DNA of 44,615 nucleotides from Rhizoclosmatium globosum (lineage: Eukaryota > Chytridiomycota > Chytridiomycetes > Chytridiales > Chytriomycetaceae): the NCBI GenBank assembly GCA_002104985.1, contig MCGO01000268.1, forward strand, positions 1-44,615, read 5' to 3'. Numbering within the stretch: the stretch's first letter is position 1; every line of letters starts with the position of its first letter. Shown in pieces: positions 21,032-31,755 of this stretch. Made by a program: the position numbers and the translations under genes. The notes below the pieces were generated by a model, which made no database searches, was not told the DNA's origin, and saw only the letters and a program-made list of their open reading frames with translations.

Positions 21032-21228
21032 TGTTCCAATGCATCGACTCTCCAAAACAATGGAACATTCGAAAGCTGAAGCCAAAACAATCGAACTGAA
21101 ACGTTGAGAAAAAAAGGTACAATAGGGTGTAGCATCAAGGGTCTCGGCACTTAATCGCTCTTCGAACAATCTAACCTCCGGCCCCGCAGACAATGTGAAT
21201 CAATTCAGCGCGTTTTGAATCTACTAAG
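21032..21228. promoter_or_regulatory. Divergent promoter region between the two 7TM paralogues
   Basis: The paralogous 7TM genes are arranged head to head with 197 bases between ATGs. Part of this stretch is open in frame with copy A, without a start codon. No recognisable motif is seen. Confidence 0.35.
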
Positions 21229-22177
21229 ATGTCCAACTCCGTCGATGATATACCATTTTACCACTACATGGCCTCAGTCTACATATCCTGCGCAACTTCA
21301 CTTCTAGCAACATTCCAACTCTTGTACTGTCTACACGCAATATTCATTCTCGATTCCCGAAATCGCAATGATACAACCAAGCAACCCCCAAAGTTAAGCC
21401 GCTTGAACCTATTCCTCATCCTTGCCTGCACATCCCCCATCTTCCTATGTGTGTCCAAAGCCGTCAACTGCTATTACACAATGGAATACAAATTCTTCAA
21501 CCCAACAAAGATTTCTGAAATATTCTTCCTATGCCTCTCAGAACAATTCTATATCGTTTTTGCATGGAACCGGTCGTTTCACTTGATCAAGATGCATTTC
21601 CCGTGTCGATTTAACTATCTTGCCAAGTTTTCAAACTACTCCCCACTTGTCCTCTTTTTGCAACTGATTCCATGGATGGTTCAAATTCTAGCCCCAGACA
21701 CGAAATGGATTACAGGTTGGCTATACTCAACAACGAGTATATTCTCAGGTTTATTGGTGACGCTTTGGGAAGCCTTGATGATTTCTTGTTTTGTGGCCTA
21801 TTTGAAACGGGAATCTGAGCCAAACTCAAAATTTAAAGTAATCGCTTGGTATGGGTGTGTGAGCTCACTGCTTTGCTTTTGCGCCACCGCTTTGTATGTG
21901 GCAAATAGCACTGTACCTAGAATTAAACCAGCAAACAGTAACTTGCTCGTCACTGGGGTTTACCTGTTTGTGACGTTAGTCGTTGGTTCACAGGTGAGAA
22001 TGAAGGTGGTATTGCTGAATTGAAGAAAGCCAATGAGAATTCAAACGTTTGGAAAAGGCTATAAAAGCAAGTATACAATCGTTGAATGAATTTCCCGATA
22101 ACAAAGACCCAAGGCCTGAAGCTACAAATTTAATTCTCGTGACAAATATGTCAATAAAACCCGAGCAATCTAATTAG
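21229..22177 (+). CDS. Seven-transmembrane protein (copy B, paralogue of 20033-21031)
   Basis: The first open frame (264 codons from ATG 21229) covers seven hydrophobic helices aligned with copy A: EIFFLCLSEQ, FAWNRSFHLIKM and LQLIPWMV. It stops at 22021-22023, but a tail homologous to copy A (AIKASIQSLNEF against AVKSSLDALDEA, and ILVTNMS against ILVSTIK) continues in another frame to TAG 22177. An intron from a GTGAGA donor at 21994 or GTATTG at 22009 to AAAAG at 22057 would join the two parts in phase. A frame-shifting indel is the alternative. With the tail the protein matches copy A in layout. Confidence 0.7.
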
Positions 22178-22499
22178 ACTTTCTGGAAGCGAAAGAATAA
22201 ACAAAGTTCTTTTTTTTTGTAATTTTCTATGGATTTGTAATGTTTCAGAATTTTGTTTCCACACTGATGGTTCAAATACTTGTTTCCCTCAGGTTCAAAA
22301 AGGTCTAAGTACAAATGAAAACAGTGAGAGCCTCGCTTTCTTAACAATGATAACTTTGTCTTGTGTCTATTTGTCATAAATCAAACATCACAAATCGTTT
22401 GTCACAATTCAAAAAGAAAAGAAGATCCAAATCCGCCACAAGGAGCCCCCTAGCCGGAACCCGCCTCTTAGCCATAGCAAGCACTCACGACCAGAAAAC

Positions 22500-22746
22500 C
22501 ATCTAACCTGATCCAAGTACTTCCAATGACACTCTCCGCCCAAGTCCGATCTCTCTCAAATCATCAGCGGACTCTGAATCAACTGTGGCAGTGACACTCG
22601 GACTGATCTGCTGCGCCATACTCATGTGTCTCCTATCCATTGCATTTGCCTACACTTCACTAAGAGACCGCCGAAAGCGCCTGGAAGTGAAGCTGCAGCA
22701 CCACAAAGATGTGGAGAAGTTCGTAGAACCCAAGCATCCCTCCTGA
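22500..22746 (+). CDS. Possible exon for a single-pass membrane protein
   Basis: An open frame without a clear ATG runs from about 22500 to TGA 22744-22746. It reads as a Ser/Thr-rich stretch (SSADSEST), one hydrophobic segment (VAVTLGLICCAILMCLLSIA), then a basic stop-transfer (RDRRKR) and a short charged tail. This is the shape of the C-terminal end of a type I membrane protein. CTAAC at about 22505 could be a branch point for an upstream exon, but I could not find that exon in 22178-22500. Coding status is uncertain. Confidence 0.3.
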
Positions 22747-22910
22747 AGAACCCATACCACATTTAGTAGAACATTTGCACTGTGCCATTTAATATACCAT
22801 CAAGTAACCAAAATAAATCATGATACCTCCCGTTTTCTCTCTTTGTTCCATCGTATCCGTGTGACAATCCGCTTTTGCAAATCCCACACAGAGCCCAAAC
22901 CGCCGAACCA

Positions 22911-24116
22911 ATGTCCCTGACTCCAAACCAGAGGCAAACGATCCAAACAATATTCCGAACACTTGGCTCCATATCCTTAGCTCCAACTCGGTCTCGTGTT
23001 CTGCGTCACATTCACAAGAGATTCCACAAGCCGATATCATACCTCCAAACTTGCTTGGCCTGGTGCGAGATTGTTCAATCGATAATCTATTTGATCGGCC
23101 CATCACCAAACGACCCGCTTCTGTGCACAATTGTCGGAGGGGTAGCCCAGTTCACTTTCAACGCAGTCACGTTTTTGGAGCTTTTGCATCAGTTTATACT
23201 GCTACATTACCGTCCACTATCGTCCAATGGTCGCAAATCGATATTGGGTGTTTTTTCATCTGTAATTCGTGGGGTTTTAGCTGCACTTCCGTCATAATCA
23301 TGTTTTGGGTTGGTGGGTTGGAATATTGTTGGAGACGCAACTTCGAATGTGGATATCATCAGAAAGAAAAGACCTCCGCGTCTGGCTGTTCTATGTCCAA
23401 CTTTGGGTCCATTTCTTTCTACTGATGCTCCTCTTTATCGGAATCTTTCCGTAAAATCCAAAGAGTCCGAGAAGCCGGAATCGAGACGCGAATCGCCCCC
23501 AAAGTCCAATGAGTTGGAGGAAGGGAAATTCCAGACATTGAAGAATTAAAAGCCTTGACAGCAGGCGAAACACGTTAAGCCATGGAAAAAACCTGGTCGT
23601 TCATCTCAATGACAGCACCGCTGCAACAAGAAACAACAGCAGAATGGGAAGCGTTGTCGATTTCAAAGTTCTCGACATATCGCAAGACCTACAACTTACT
23701 GGAGAAACCCAGAAACCTGCTCAGGGAAGCATTCATCTCGAGTGGAAGCGGTCTCAGCGTCCTTTTCCACTCTCTCGACGCACGACCATCACAACAATCG
23801 GCAAAAAGCGCGTTGTTCATTTAAACTGATTCTTCGTGCAACCATGATTGGATTTGGTTTTCTCGTGACCTGGATTCCCCCAACAATACTACGTGTCTGG
23901 GATTTGACTGGACACAGTAAAGTACCACCCTGGCTTCTCATCTGGACAGCAGTTTGTTTGCAACCAGTGGCTTTGGAACTCTGGAGTCTTTTATTTGACT
24001 TGGTATTGGGAAGATATCATATCTTTTTCCAATCACTCCTCCAAAAACTCTATCCACCTCAAAATAAACCTTTTACCAAAAAAACTATTCCTCAAATATC
24101 GTTAAATCTCCGATAA
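22911..24116 (+). pseudogene. cAMP-receptor-like 7TM protein, copy 1, frame-broken
   Basis: The ATG is at 22911. The conserved core RFHKPISYLQTCLAWCEI is followed by QFTFNAVTF. An extra T at about 23173 then shifts the frame to one reading WSFCISLYCYITV. Further shifts near 22985-23010 (two, compensating), 23265 and 23305 move the rest among frames. ISSERKDLRVWLFYVQLW and the TM6-TM7 part (FGFLVTWIPPTILRVWD) are still clear. Layout and motifs match class E / cAR-type receptors of Dictyostelium (aromatic-rich TM3-TM4, Cys-Trp-Ile in the second extracellular loop). As written it cannot make a full receptor. Confidence 0.65.
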
Positions 24117-24168
24117 AGTCCAAACAATTTTCAACGCCCGAAATCCCATACGTAAATCCCAGCCTAAA

Positions 24169-25321
24169 ATGCCTCCAACAGCCCCTTCAGAAAACTTACT
24201 CCCAATCCAAACAATCTTCCAAACCCTCGGATCCCTCTCCCTAGCCCTAAACTTCTCCTTAGTCCTCTGCGTAACCTTCAACAAACGGTTCCACAAACCC
24301 ATATCCTACCTCCAAACATGTCTAGCCTGGTGCGACATCATCCAGTCCTCGTCTGTCTCATCGGTCCGCTCCCGAATAACCCGATGCTGTGTACAGTAAT
24401 CGGTGCAGTCGCGCAGTTTGCTTTCAACGCTGTGACGTTCTGGAGCTTTTGCGTCAGTTTATACTGCTATATAACGGTGGAATACCGGCCAACAGTCGCG
24501 AACCGGTATTGGTGGCTTTATCACGCGTACTCGTGGGGATTGTCCGCTCTCTCGGTTGCAATCTTGTTATGGGTTGGTGATGGCCCCACAGTATTTGGCG
24601 ATGCGACGTATGAATGTTGGATCTCCTCTGAGAAGAAGGAATTTCGGATATGGTTGTTCTACGTTGAATTATGGTTCCATTTCTTTTTGATACTCTTGAC
24701 TTTCTGGGGAATCTATGTAAAATCAGGGCTGTTCAGGCTGCTGGTCTTGATCCCGAATTCTTCCTAAACCTGATGAATTTCTTGAAGAAAGTCCCAGTCC
24801 AATAACTTGGAAATCGGCAATGAGGGATCGACGCGATACAGTCAGTAATGGAAAGTCGCTGGTGCTTCTCCTACCAGAAAGCACAACCGTAACCAGAAGC
24901 AACAGCCGAGTCGGAAGCGTGGTGTTCTAAGGTCCTCGACATAAATACTCCAACCGCAACAGCAGAAACATCAGGAACTCCTAGAAGCCGGCGCATCAGT
25001 GGTCAAAGCATCCTCTTCCCACCATCGCATCGCGCAACAATAACAACAATCGGGAAAAAACGCGTACTGCACTTCAAGTTAATTCTCCGTTCGTCATTGA
25101 TCGCAATCGGCTTCCTTGTTAGCTGGACGCCGCCGACCGTTGCAAGAATATGGGACATGATTGGAACATCCCCCGTCCCAGATTGGCTTATCATATGGGT
25201 AGCAGTATGTTTCGCAAGCAGCGGACTTTGGAACGCAGGAGTATTTTTCTTAACTTGGTATTGGGAAGAAATAACATCCTTCTTTTCATTACTCTCCTCG
25301 CGATCATCACAAAAGCAATAA
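24169..25321 (+). pseudogene. cAMP-receptor-like 7TM protein, copy 2, frame-broken
   Basis: The ATG is at 24169, with TM1 intact (SLALNFSLVLCVTF), then RFHKPISYLQTCLAWCDI. A single extra base at about 24345 shifts to the frame that carries IGPLPNNPMLCTV, FWSFCVSLYCYITVEY, ANRYWWLYHAYSWG and YECWISSEKKEFRIW. The third intracellular loop (about 24770-25030) is scrambled by further shifts. TM6-TM7 resume as KRVLHFKLILRSSLIAIGF and VAVCFASSGLWNAGVF, ending at about 25321. It is the best-preserved copy for TM3-TM5. Whether the breaks are mutations or sequence errors cannot be told from the text. Confidence 0.65.
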
Positions 25322-25626
25322 ATAAAAGTGACTAAAATCCTCAGCTTTCAAACATATCCAATCTCTTTTTGATAACTGAAATCATCAATTTTTTATGCCC
25401 GCGGGGTTGTTTGAAAAAAAAAGGGCCGGACCACTCCAAGAAAATCTCTCCCTGCTCACCTTACACCCGCCCTTACTATAACCAAGCTCGCCATCTTTGC
25501 TACAAAACAACCATAAGCCGATACCGCCAAACATCCCCTTCAGAACCCCACAAAACCAACACATCCCCTCCAAGAATTCCAACGCTAACCCCACGCCACA
25601 CAACACAACCCAACCCCCCAATAGAA

Positions 25627-26904
25627 AATGAGCTACCAACCCTCTCCAACCCTCCTCCGCCAAATCTTCATAACCCTAATCCCCTCTCCCTAACCTCAAA
25701 CCTCCTCCTCCTCCTTCTGCGTCGCCTTCCTCCCCGTTTCCATAAACCAATCTCATACCTGCAAACGAACCTGGCCCTCTGCGAGATCCTGCCAATGCCT
25801 CATATACCTAATCGGGCCGGATACGACCACCCACTGGTATGCACGGTAATCGGGGGCTTGAAACAGTTTGTGTTCAACGCGATCACGTTTTGGAGTTTTT
25901 GTATTAGTTTTTACTGTTATTTGACGGTGATGTATCACCCGGGGTGGCGAATCGGTGGTGGTGGTTTTACCATGTGTATGCGTGGGGGTTGTCTGGGTTT
26001 ATGGTTGGGATTATGTTTTGGGTTGGGGGTGGGGCTGGGGTTGTTGGGGATGCAGTGTTTGAGTGTTGGATTAGTAAGGAGAGGAGGGATTTGAGGGTGT
26101 GGTTGTTTTATGTGGAGTTGTGGGCGTATTTTGTTGGGTTTGTTGTTATGTTTTGGGGAATGTTTTTGAAAGTGAGACGGATACGGAAGGAGATGGGAGG
26201 GGTTATGACGGGAGTTGTGCCGAAGGTAGAGGAAGGCGTGCAAGTCGAGGCGGATGTGAGGATAGATGGTGGGAATCTTGGGGATACGGAAGACGGTGGC
26301 AGGAGAAGAGTTGCAAAGGTGGGTGAACTGAAAGCCAGACTGCAACGCGAACAAGTAGTCGGATTGAGAGTTTTACGCACAGCCGCGCTGGAAGTATGTC
26401 TCGGAATAGTCGCATGAGTCGAACTGGAAGTTGCACAGAATTCCAGAGTCAGGACGGGAAACCAGATATTGTTGATCAGAGCGATATTATTCCGGCAGTG
26501 CCAGCATTACCGTTACCCAGAACGAAATCCCGAAGATTCAGTACTTTCAGTGTGCTCTTTCCAACATCAATCAAATCAAGACCAGAACGACGAGGAACTA
26601 TTGTCGCAATTCAAAAGAAAGGATTGGTCCACTTCAAGCTTATTCTAAGAGCATCAATGATAACTGTTGGATTCTTGATTACTTGGATTCCACCATCAGT
26701 CGCAAGGGTGTGGGACATGGTGCATCCTGACGGTGTGCCAGGTTGGCTCACACTTTGGGTCGCAGTTTGTTTCGCAAGTAGTGGCTATGGAATTCTGGAG
26801 TATTTTATCTCACATGGTTTTGGTCGGATTTGGAGCGTGGGTGTCAGCGGATATCGAGGTTATGCAGTAGTGTACGGGGACCAGCCAAGGAGGAACTGCA
26901 ATGA
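25627..26904 (+). pseudogene. cAMP-receptor-like 7TM protein, copy 3, frame-broken
   Basis: The start near ATG 25627 is in a different frame from the clear TM2 part (RFHKPISYLQTNLALCEI). QFVFNAITFWSFCISFYCYL follows. A shift at about 25940 passes to the frame with ANRWWWFYHVYAWG, FECWISKERRDLRVWLFYVE and a long third loop ending at TGA about 26417. TM6 (RASMITVGFLITWIPPSVAR) is in another frame from 26396, and one more shift at about 26783 restores LWNSGVFYLTWFW. The flanks around 25560-25720 and 25960-26080 have a strong strand bias (C-rich, then G-rich), unlike the other copies. Confidence 0.65.
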
Positions 26905-27256
26905 TATGCTGTCAGATGATGTATATTGAAAAGTAAGAATATACCCATATTTAAGTACCAAGTCTTTAAAGCCATCGCGATTTGCGAATATCTAATATCG
27001 CCAAGATTACCAATGCTTAGCCATTCCCTCCTCTTTTGTGCTTTCTTTTAGGCCACGACTCCTTAATTCAGCAGATAATTTGAATTTGAGTCTTTTGGGG
27101 GCGGCGTCCACAATTTTTGAGCCTTCAAAGAGCACCAACACCTTTGACACCACTACTTGTCACTCACATTATCTAGTCCCTCTGGCGACCTGTGGCTACT
27201 TCATTGTTGATCAAAGCACGCACGCACAGACAGGGTCCTTTGAACAACCCGCCTTG

Positions 27257-29172
27257 ATGCTCTCGACAATGTCCTCACTACGCCCACCACCACCCCCTTC
27301 CACACTGACGAGTACCACTAGTCCGAGTGCAACTGGTCCCAGCCGACCAATCAAAGTACGTCATTATTAATACGCCACCTCCATTAATAAGACGCTGTCG
27401 AACCAGGTCAAACTGCCGCCGTCCTTCGCAAAAGTGACAGTCAATCGCCAAACTTCGAATTCGTCATCATCTTCTTCGCTTTCGTCGACGTCGCAAATCC
27501 ACATTCGACGGCCGACCCTCGTCCCTCAAACGCCGTTAAAACCTCAACTTCAACAACAACAGCAACAACAATCTCAATCTCAGACACAAATCCCCTTTGA
27601 TGCGCAGACTGCAAAAGCTCAAGTAAACGATCGGGCCGTGCGAAAGGTTACTACTCTCTTTTAACCCTCTCACATCCCCCCCTAACATCTATTTCGCAGA
27701 TCATGGACCTCGAAATTGCAAATGATTCCCTCTTTGCCGTAAACACAACCCTCGAAAATACAATCAGAGAGCAGGCTCTTAATCTGGAACAAATGCGGAA
27801 ACTCGTCGGCGTGCTCAAAAGGAAGCTTCCTGACTCTGTCATAGACCAAGATTTGGATTCTGTGGATTCTATGGATGATGATCTTTCTGTCAGCGGTGCG
27901 ACGGATACTGCAATACTTCTGCTTTTGGGAGTCCGGCTGGTGGGAAACGGTCAAAGACGTTTGTCGATGTGAGTACTCTGGAAAAAGCGAGTGAAGCAGG
28001 TTTTGAAGGAAATGAGCGAGTGAGGCGAGCGCTTTTATTGAAATTAAGCGACTGGGTAGAAAAGTATAATGGGTGGGGAAATGAGGCAGAAAGCTCGAGA
28101 TTTGAAGAAAGTGTCATGAGAAAGATAGCATCAATCTAAAATCACCGTGCTTAGCCATTCAACAACACCCTGATCGAAGAAATCGGCGAAAGAGACTCAG
28201 CAGAAGATCAAAAAGAAGTCGAAATACAGTTCAACCGAGTCTGTGCAACAATCGCTCAACTGATTCACGACGGAACACGCGCTCTCACCAAACCGACACC
28301 TACGACACGTCTGCTCTCCGAATCAAAAGAAAATAATACCCCTGATACCCGAACGATTCTGGATCCACCATCTCTACTTTCGTCCACTTCACCAGCCCCA
28401 ACAATAACCCTCTCCTCATCCCCAACAAAACAAATCACTGCAAAATCAACCCTCACACCCCTTCCTCCATCAGACTTTCCCATCTTACCCATACAAACAT
28501 CTCCATCCACATCCCCAACAACTCCTCTCCCAGCCCAAACAGTAACCCTGTACAAAAAAGCCCAACTCCTCCTCTCCTCCCGCCGAAAATACACAAACAC
28601 AACCTCCACTTCAACAACCCTCCCCTTATCCCCCTTCACCTCCGAAACAATAGAAATCCCAACCCCCCTCTACGAAGCCCTCAGAGAACTCGTAGAAGGC
28701 GTACACGAAGACCTAATCGGCGCCGACATAACCCCATCCTCCCACTTCCAAACCACCACCATCACACACAATAGAACCCGGCGGCTTCACAATCGGTATA
28801 CCAACAAACCCAACTCGAAAACCTGTTCTCGTAGGAGGAACCAGCGGCCGCTCATCACCCGTGAAAGACCCACCCCCACCTACTTCCACCACGAAACCCA
28901 CCCCCGCGAAACCACTTGCCGAGCCTCAACAAGAAGTCCTAGCGCAATGGACAGTGAAACCAGACCCTTCACCACCACCGCCGCCGCCAAAACGCACGAC
29001 AACGACATCGACACGGCCGTTGTTAAGCGCGAGTCCAGGCGCTGTAGCTGCTGAACGACGCGTGTTTAGTACAGTTGGAAGGAACTCGCCTCCACCGTCT
29101 ACAACAACCCCGCCACGATCAACGACACAGAGAGGTTCAAGTGGGTTGCGGAAGACTGTTGGAAGTGGGTGA
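27257..29172 (+). CDS. Coiled-coil, Ser/Pro-rich fungal protein (unknown function), with frame breaks
   Basis: ATG 27257 opens a Pro/Ser-rich N-terminus with a poly-Gln run. Introns 27358-27408 (GTACGT) and about 27646-27700 (GTTACT) lead into a conserved-looking coiled coil, IMDLEIANDSLFAVN then NLEQMRKLV. A similar segment occurs in uncharacterised fungal proteins as far as I remember; no function is assigned. The frame shifts by one base at about 27890, where the other frame continues as KTFVDVSTLEKASEAGFEG. It crosses a putative 42-nt intron ending at 28156 and carries a long Pro/Thr/Ser-rich region. It shifts again at about 28770 into the frame that ends at TGA 29172. Two breaks in one gene suggest either decay or base-call errors. 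Confidence 0.5.
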
Positions 29173-29472
29173 AGCTTATGTGAAGGGGGAATCTATATTC
29201 ATGGTTCGAAGGGGGAAGTTCATTTTAAAAGGATGATTTGGTTTTTTGGTTGTTCTTCATTTCTATAATCCGTTGTACTGATTACTATAAAATACATGTT
29301 ATACATATAGAGACTGTGCTTTGTTGATGATGTTGACAGATATCTCTTCCAACCCGAATTCTTGAAGCTTCGTTTCACAGTTCCATTCATCCATAGTAAC
29401 ATCCATAATACTGTGATTATCAACAAAATGATGTCGAATAAAGGTTTGGTTGCCAAGAAAAACAAGTTGAAA

Positions 29473-30603
29473 ATGGGATGCGATTGCAACACTCAAGTGG
29501 CCTGCTGTTCCCTTGTCCCAACCCTCCAAACTCGAAACAGCGAACTTGAACATCTTCTTTCAAATGCTTTGGCAGACATCAACACACTTCGGTCTCTGCT
29601 TTACGCACCGCCAATCACAGACATTCAAAATGCTCTAGTGCCCTCCCCGCCAACCACATCAACTCAATCAAGACGTACTATCCACACCCAACATAGTATT
29701 CCATCAATCATCTCACTTGAATCACTGCCAGATGTCATCCTCGATCGCATCGCATCCTTCACAGACAGCAAATCAATCATCCCCCTTTGCCACGCAGTCC
29801 CATACTACAAATACATCTCAAAAGCCATGTACGACATGGCATCCGAAAGCAATTCGTTACACGTCGATTTACTATGACCAACGTTCGAGCTAGACCCTGA
29901 TTTCAGCACACTCTACAAAACACAACTTCACCTATTCAATTATTCGCGAGTGCTTAAAAAACATGGTCTCATGATATCTTTCGACATGCATGACTTTGAG
30001 TTTGTGAATGAGATCGGGCCGTACCTGACACCGACAGTTTCAGTGTCCGTCAGAGTATCGTTACGATCGGAAGAAGTAGCCCACCTATTACAGTTATTAC
30101 GAAAGTATGGAGTGGAATGTGTGGATTACTTGGACGTCGACGAAAACAACTATGATGATTCTGTGGTGCGGGACTGGAACGTTCTTTCAGAAATTCGTAT
30201 CAACAAGCTTGAATTGAAGATGTATGATTCCGTGCCGCCATTTATGCGTCAACTCAAGCATATTCGCAACCTGAAATCCGTGGCAATATCAACTGTGAAA
30301 GGAACGGCGTTGGAATTCTTCCATGACTGTAAATCACTGGAAACTATTCGATTCTTCCAACCAGCCATCGAGAGTGTCCAGCAACTCCTTGATTTCACCA
30401 AAAAGAATTTGAATCCAAACTTGTCGAGGATCGAGGTTGATGGTATTATTGCAGGGAATGAACTTGATGCAATGCGAAATTTAGTTTGTACCTATGATAC
30501 TGAAGGATGGGAATCTTATACAGCATATCGTGTGTTTTTAAACTCAAAGAAACGCGAATACTTTGGGTTGAGGCAACAAAAGAAGGTTGACTTTCAATAT
30601 TAA
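29473..30603 (+). pseudogene. F-box tandem family, copy 1, with premature TGA
   Basis: The family layout is a Cys-rich start (MGCDCNTQVACCSLVP), a heptad-like segment (LQTRNSELEHLLSNALADI), an F-box (SLESLPDVILDRIASF) and a C-terminal region with leucine-repeat-like character. The frame is continuous except for TGA at 29875-29877, at the position where copies 2 and 3 have TGG in -MWPML- and -LWPTF-. That is a simple TGG-to-TGA change. After it the frame stays open to 30603 and keeps clear homology, so the loss is recent or the base is wrong. As an F-box protein it would recruit a substrate to Skp1-cullin. Confidence 0.7.
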
Positions 30604-30617
30604 TAAATCAACGAAAA

Positions 30618-31744
30618 ATGCTGAATGTTGGTTGCGCTTGCGGATCTCGTGTTACTTGCTGTTCCCTCGTCTCGTCCCTCCAAACTCGAAACAGCCAACT
30701 TCAGCTTCTTCTTGCAAATGCTTTGGCTGATATCAACACACTGAGATCCCTTCTGTATGCCCCATCCATCAAATCAATACAAGATGCATTGAGTCCCACT
30801 GGTCCAACTTCAACTCCGGCAGCACAGAGAAACCACAATCCAGTCATTAGACAGAACGGAACCTGTTTGGAGTCACTGCCCGGGGTCGTCCTTGATCACA
30901 TTGCATCCTTCGTAAACACCGAATCAATATTGAACTTGTGCCATGCAGTCCCATACTTCAAATACATATCAACTGCAATGTACAACCTCGGATCAAGGGT
31001 AGACCTCGACGACTTTGACACATATGAAGAAAAGACTGAAACCATGTGGCCAATGCTCCACATCCCTGAAATATACCCCCCAAAATCAGTAGCATTCACA
31101 AAACTAAGGCTATCTTTATTGGGATATACTCGTGTACTTCAACGACATGGACTTCCGGTGTACGTTGAAGCTCATAATTTGGACTCCATTCATCAAGTTG
31201 GCCCATGCCTGACATCAAAAGTCGTATTAATTTTCCACTGGAACACAAGTACATTGGAATTTCTTGATGCGTTGAGGCTATTGAAGTTTTACGGCGTCTC
31301 GTGCATACAGAGGCTTGAGTTTGATAAGAGGCTCTCTGACTGCACGGATGACCACGATTGGTCGATTCTGCATGAAACATCAGTTGGGATGATAAGACTG
31401 ACGATGGGGGAAGTTGTGACACCATTAATAACCAATTTCAAACGGTTTCGCGGTCTCCACCATATGGAAATCCTGCACCCAAGTAATCTTTGGTTTGATT
31501 TTTTAACTGATTGTCAGTGGCTTCAATCCATCAAATTTGTGGAAATCAGGCCGCCATCTGAGATAGAACGCGCTCTCTCAAGTCTTCTCCGAAAAGCGCA
31601 ATCGTCTCTGAAATTATTCCAGTTGTTCAATATCATGGGGAAGCTGGGATCAAGTTACCCGAGATAAACGGATGGGAGTATCAAATTACATTTGATTGCA
31701 ACAGAATTGATCATAAGTGGAACGACTCTTTGAATAATAAATAA
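30618..31744 (+). CDS. F-box tandem family, copy 2
   Basis: It begins at ATG 30618 (MLNVGCACGSRVTCCSLV), 15 bases after the copy 1 stop, then has the same LQTRN heptad segment and an F-box near residue 85 (CLESLPGVVLDHIASF). The open frame runs 349 codons to 31667. The last residues (KLGSSYPR) do not match copies 1 and 3, whereas the next frame reads INGWEYQITFDCNR and ends at TAA 31744, matching the family tail (EGWESYTAYRVF). A one-base shift near 31640-31655 is therefore likely. It is the most complete copy, and a slightly shortened product could still be made. Confidence 0.65.
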
Positions 31745-31755
31745 ACAGAGAAAGT

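Noticed and set aside
25944..26417. Separate gene of 157 codons
   Set aside because: It is the TM4-loop3 part of receptor copy 3 in another frame, not an independent gene.
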